Under the pieces are notes generated by a model. It was not told the DNA's origin. It made no database searches and was given only the letters and a program-made list of their open reading frames with translations. This document shows, in pieces, positions 59,618-64,000 of a DNA stretch of 64,000 nt. This DNA is from Hanleya hanleyi. Lineage: Eukaryota > Mollusca > Polyplacophora > Lepidopleurida > Hanleyidae. The stretch is taken from NCBI GenBank assembly GCA_036873755.1, contig JAVTVY010020393.1, positions 1 to 64,000 on the forward strand. The letters run 5' to 3'. Numbering within the stretch: the first letter of the stretch is position 1; every line of letters starts with the position of its first letter. The position numbers and the translations under genes are program-made.

Positions 59618-59830
59618 TCGCCAGTTCCGACCCACCAAAGTGAAATTTTCATCGGTTTCAAAGTAAAATCGTTTGATTGGCAAAATCATTATCAGGATCG
59701 CAGCGCAATTGTCTATAGAATTTATTAACAAAGTAACTTAGCTGGTGATGAACTGAACTGTAGGGAATACAATATTACATTTCTTAATCAGATGTGTCGG
59801 TTCCGACCCACTGTCGCCAGTTCCGATCCA
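59618..59830 (-). repeat. Copies of a 17-18-bp GGAACTG motif (minus orientation)
   Basis: GTCGCCAGTTCCGACCCACC (59618) and GTCGGTTCCGACCCACTGTC continuing to GCCAGTTCCGATCCA (59796-59830) contain three copies of a motif of the form TGG.TCGGAACTGGCGAC on the minus strand. The same motif is found in plus orientation at 60612-60647 and more weakly at 60247-60290. Confidence 0.65.
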
Positions 59831-60611
59831 GCCTCGTTTTGGCATTGACCTTTGACCCAGATATACACAAATGTAATAGTCGACATGATAACTTTTCTCC
59901 CAAAATAGGGTCCTAGTTGGATATTTCGTTTTGCATGTCTTCATCTCATAAGTAGACATTTGGCGTTGTAGAATGCGGTTGAGGGGTGATAGTGGCATGG
60001 TCGAGCTGCTCATATTGGCAAGATAGATTGAACACTGAAATATCTCCGATGACGTATAGGCGAATATACTCACTGGTAAAAAAAGTTAAATCACTGATAG
60101 TTTTATTTATTTTACCTCTGAATAGTAGATTAAAGAAAAACAATGCGAATCAGCACTCGGGTTACGAACTTGCGTAGTGAACGCTGAGTTCGCAAGACCA
60201 TTTCAGGCTATGGTATGACCCAGCTTGGTAATCCATGAAAGATGGTGGTTCGGAACTGGCTCCGTCAGTTGTTGTCGGCGATGGAACTGGTAGGCTTTAA
60301 AGGGACACTCGAGTGAATAAATTTATGACAGATGCGTATAGTACCGTATGCTAACTATATGAAAGAAACAAAACATCCACACTTTGACTGGAAGCGTCAG
60401 CAGACGACACTGTTTCTTTATGATGGCGGGTCATGGCCATTGTACTCAAACCGATGTAGTCGTGTGTATGGAGTGGGTCTGCAACGCTATCTCCTAACAA
60501 TGCATAATATAATTTAACCCTGATTGAAAGGATGATCAACTTGTTCGAATGAATCAAATATTTTAAGATTTCGCGCGATCTCGGTTTTGACAAGGGGCAA
60601 TGTTTTGGGAA

Positions 60612-60647
60612 GTGGGTCGGAACTGACACTGGATCGGAACTGGCGAC
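60612..60647 (+). repeat. Tandem pair of the 17-18-bp GGAACTG motif
   Basis: GTGGGTCGGAACTGAC followed by ACTGGATCGGAACTGGCGAC is a tandem pair whose members match those at 59796-59830 in inverted orientation and rotated order, which suggests that the ancestral form was a longer array. Confidence 0.65.
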
Positions 60648-60861
60648 GTGACTGAACAACTGTAGATGTAACACCATCTGAGTGCAATTGGTCTAAATAC
60701 GCTGCCCGCATGCGCATTCAGTGTTCATCGATTTTGGTCGACACAGAAAGTGTGTATCTGTATACGAGAGAGATGGAGAATGCATCGAGTATATTTTACA
60801 GAAGGATGAATAAATTAGATGCTCAACTATTTGACAAGAGTACTCAATACATTCTTCTTTA

Positions 60862-60915
60862 GCTGTGACATCCAAAGCCCACTCCGCTCCATTTAGAAAC
60901 GGACGATGCTGACTG
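60862..60915 (+). repeat. Member of an inverted repeat pair (left arm)
   Basis: TTTAGCTGTGACATCCAAAG, CCCACTCCGCTCCATTTAGA and AACGGACGATG match the reverse complement of about 61120-61178 at roughly four of five positions. Spacing of about 200 bp suggests an old inverted-repeat element or two opposite insertions. Confidence 0.55.
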
Positions 60916-61119
60916 ATCGAAAGTGTCGCTTGTATTGAGAGCGATAACCCACAGTATAGAAATCGGGAAAAATATTCCTGAAAGACGATCAGCATATCGC
61001 TATGTAAGGACCGATGCATTCTCATGGCATCAGATTGTATACCTCCTACTGTGAGATATAGCCTCTGGTTGCATTGGGGTTAAAAAAAGAGGCGCGCAGC
61101 TTTTGTACGCATGGCTTCG

Positions 61120-61178
61120 GGCCAATGAACACCGTCCGTTACGAAACGGGGCGGAGTGAGCTCATTATGTCACAGCTA
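61120..61178 (-). repeat. Member of an inverted repeat pair (right arm)
   Basis: On the minus strand it reads TTTAGCTGTGACATAATGAG, CTCACTCCGCCCCGTTTCGT, AACGGACGGTG, the partner of 60862-60915. Confidence 0.55.
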
Positions 61179-61822
61179 AACAAGATTTGTACCGTGCGAT
61201 GTTGTAAAATTGTTGACAGTCTATCTTGTTAATCTATGCAGCTACATGTACATTCTTACACTCTCAATGAAGATCGATAAAGTCTAAATGCGCATGCGCA
61301 CCGCGTTCAGGCACAGAGCAGTCAGCGCGTTACACCGGAACATTAGGGAAGTTTACAAACTCTGAAAATGGGAAAATGGGCCCGATTCCGTTTGTATCAT
61401 CCACAGCCTGTAAACATATTGGTGAGTTGAATGTGGAGAGACACCAGTGAAATTTCACCATTAACAGATAAGAAGGAAGAACAGCGACATATATGTGGGG
61501 ACTTGATCCACCTGATGAATTTCTCCATGCAGATAACATAAGCAAAACCATGCACAGGTGGTAGCTGGGACGTTTATAACTGTGAAATCTAACATGAATT
61601 CATATGACCAAACAGGCTGATTCCCAGATTGCATTATATCCGCACACCACCCTTCATATACTGGAAATTATGTTGGTGTCTCCGCCGCCTAGATGTTCAT
61701 GGGACGGCCATTAGCACCGACCTCGGCTTTCACAGAATTAAACACGTGACATTTAGTTGACATTTTCGAGCGACTCAAAGTAGGTCAACTGAATGTTCAT
61801 GAAAAAGTCCAAGTTTTATTTT

Positions 61823-61862
61823 AGTTGTTATCCTTAACACCAGTCTGTAAAGCCCGACGCCA
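61823..61862 (-). repeat. Short fragment related to the ~180-bp tandem repeat
   Basis: On the minus strand GGCGTCGGGCTTTACAGACT then GGTGTTAAGGATAACAAC resembles GGAGTCGGGTCTTACAGACT then GGTCTTCAGAATACAAAC at 59146. About 30 of 38 positions agree by eye. Confidence 0.5.
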
Positions 61863-64000
61863 TCCCTGTCATCTACATCTCGAAGCAATGCACACCGAGG
61901 ATATACAATTTTTTCGTGGCTATGATGACAACAGATGATGAACAATATACAGATGAACAAGGAAACATTGTCCTCATGATCTGACAAAGAAATCATATCA
62001 ATAGTTTTAGACTATTGAAGACTTGGTCAGCAGATAACTATGATAACCTGCTGATTTTAATTTTCACGTCTAACGAAGCTCAACAATCTCCTGATCTCCG
62101 TAGCTGGACAACGTTAACGTTCCGAACGCTGGCTTCAGCACAGCACGATGTCCAAGAAATGATGGTGTCCATAGCGAACACGTGGATAGCGGTGTTCGTC
62201 GTCTGACAAACTTCAATTAGGGTTTAATGATTAAAATTGTAACCTCGGATATTGTTGTCTTTTCAGGAGAGTGATAGAAAAATCGACATCACGGGAAGCT
62301 ATAGCAATAGGATCCATCTGCCATATCAAAGTTTGATCAAAGCTCGCCATCGTATTGTTCCTTGGTACTCATCATTAGACGTTCAATTAATCCTGTTATA
62401 ACGGAGATTAAACTCCATAATTAAAGATAAGCGTCTGCTACGTTTACACTGTAACATGTATATATAGTGTAACCATTTCTTGTCGCATCAGATAGTGCGT
62501 GTAACATCGTGCTCGATAGACTGACAGAATTATGACCCATAATCAGTTATGAGAAGTTATGTCATTTCATAATATAAAAGTCAATATGTTCTGTCATATT
62601 TCTGCAAGGAATGCGGATTCACGAATAGAAGATATACTTGTCTCGAGAAGAAAATAAATACCATATATCCTCCCTACATGACGGGGGCGTCATTTATAGT
62701 TGTGGGAATGCAGTAAATTGATACCTTTATCATAGTTGTTTCTCAAAATTCGTTTCATACTGATTAGGATTTGACGCAGGTAGCATAATATGACGAGATC
62801 GCACTTGGACTATATCAAGCGATAATGGCTGAATTTATTTTCACACTAAGTATAAGCGCACTTTCCCGTTGTATCTGGATTTTTCGTTTTCATACGTCAT
62901 TTCGGGGAATTGCTTATGAATTCATGATTTATTGACGTTATACATTAATGTTTAGTCGCATCATTAATATCACGATTATCGCTGGCCCGAACCATGGCAA
63001 ATGTGTGTGGCTGTGACTGAAAGCTATCTCCTTCCAATATCTGACCACGTCCAGTTGCGGCCGGACGTTATAAATTGACCACGTGAGCCCCGGAGATAGA
63101 TGAGTGAGGACGATGACTCTCGCCCATGGCTAGTTCTATTATGCGATAACAATTAAACGCGTTCCTAAATATTTTCTTAATGAAATGTCATGAATTCTTG
63201 TCAATCACCGTAATTGAAGAGTGTATGGTAATATTTCCGGCTGTTTCCTATACAGTAATTATAGTAATCACTCAGCATTCCAGGGTTGATCAGTCAGAAC
63301 TTCAATCCTTAAACAATATAGCGCCACCGACAAAGGTTAACTCACAGAATACGAGACTTCCTTAATATTACAATTCCGACAGCAACTACTTTAAAATGGT
63401 TTGCTACGTTTTTAATATGGTAAAACGTTCACTTAGTCAAACAGTCCATCATTCACCTAGGTCAATCGGTGACCAGTTTTCGACAGTTTGGTCCGCAGCA
63501 AAATAGACTACACATTTTATTTTCACTGACATTTTATCTCGTACCGCGTGTCATCTGGTATCGATACTTAATTCTTGAATCATCTCTCTCGATTTATGTT
63601 TTCCATTAAAATGTTATCTTGAAATATTGCATGTAATTATATGTTTTAATATATGTGCCACTTATTAATGCTAAATCCATTCGGCACGTTGTGTACATGT
63701 ATCTTAAACGAATAAAACTACATACACTTGAAAAAATGCGTTCCTAATACTATCACTTCTACAATTATATCCTTCGTTATATTAATAGGGAAACTTGGAT
63801 TTTAAATCCATCCAAAGTAATTATTTGTCTTCGGCTTTGTCAGTTTGAGATTTCAGCCAATTTGTGGCTGTTTTCTTATAACATTCTGCAGTGTTTGTCC
63901 ATCTGCGCTCATTGTTGAACGGGTATTGCCGCGAGTGGTCCACTGTTATGAGGGGCTCACCGCCCGATTGTCCGGTGCCATTTAAACCGGATGATTGGAA
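61863..64000. other. Non-coding region to the window end, nothing recognised
   Basis: Open frames are at most 73 codons, without recognisable domains. AT-rich from about 62,400 onward. No satellite, SINE or inverted element was identified. Confidence 0.45.

Overview
The window looks like nuclear, gene-poor, repeat-dense DNA from a eukaryote, most probably a marine mollusc and possibly a gastropod. The clues are long satellite arrays, several families of short palindromic transposons, and two SINE-like copies whose 3' end carries GTGTTGAAAGC followed by a CACT/ACTC microsatellite tail, a style I associate with gastropod genomes. I see no operons, no bacterial genes, no tRNA or rRNA genes, and no host protein-coding exon that I can defend. 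Most long open frames are by-products of satellite periodicity.

Layout. 1-4194 is the end of a 28-bp minisatellite that runs off the left edge. 4.2-35 kb is mostly unique-looking non-coding DNA carrying small elements: two hairpin transposons with 9-bp target duplications (4839-4948, 5024-5091), palindrome-rich elements (10674-10896, 18991-19193, 24239-24398), dispersed repeat fragments, and short tandem arrays (10050, 19241, 29903, and a perfect 10-copy 28-bp array at 32588). 35.0-48.3 kb is a satellite domain: a 72-bp satellite (35020-40686), a different AT-rich ~88-bp satellite with a five-monomer higher-order repeat of about 440 bp (40829-42668), short duplicated spacers, then the 72-bp satellite again (43554-47940) and a derived 136-bp repeat (47941-48252). 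48.3-64 kb is an accumulation of dispersed elements: SINE-like copies, a 361-bp tandem duplication, a TA-flanked palindromic element, a decayed reverse-transcriptase fragment on the minus strand (the only recognisable protein-coding remnant), a long inverted repeat, and low-copy tandem duplications.

No pathway or gene cluster is present. What links the features is genome dynamics: satellite amplification and homogenisation in the middle, and several families of short elements built from repeated inverted motifs on both sides. The most distinctive structure is the five-monomer higher-order satellite enclosed by a second satellite. Repeat families were recognised by reading alone; copy numbers and identities are approximate.
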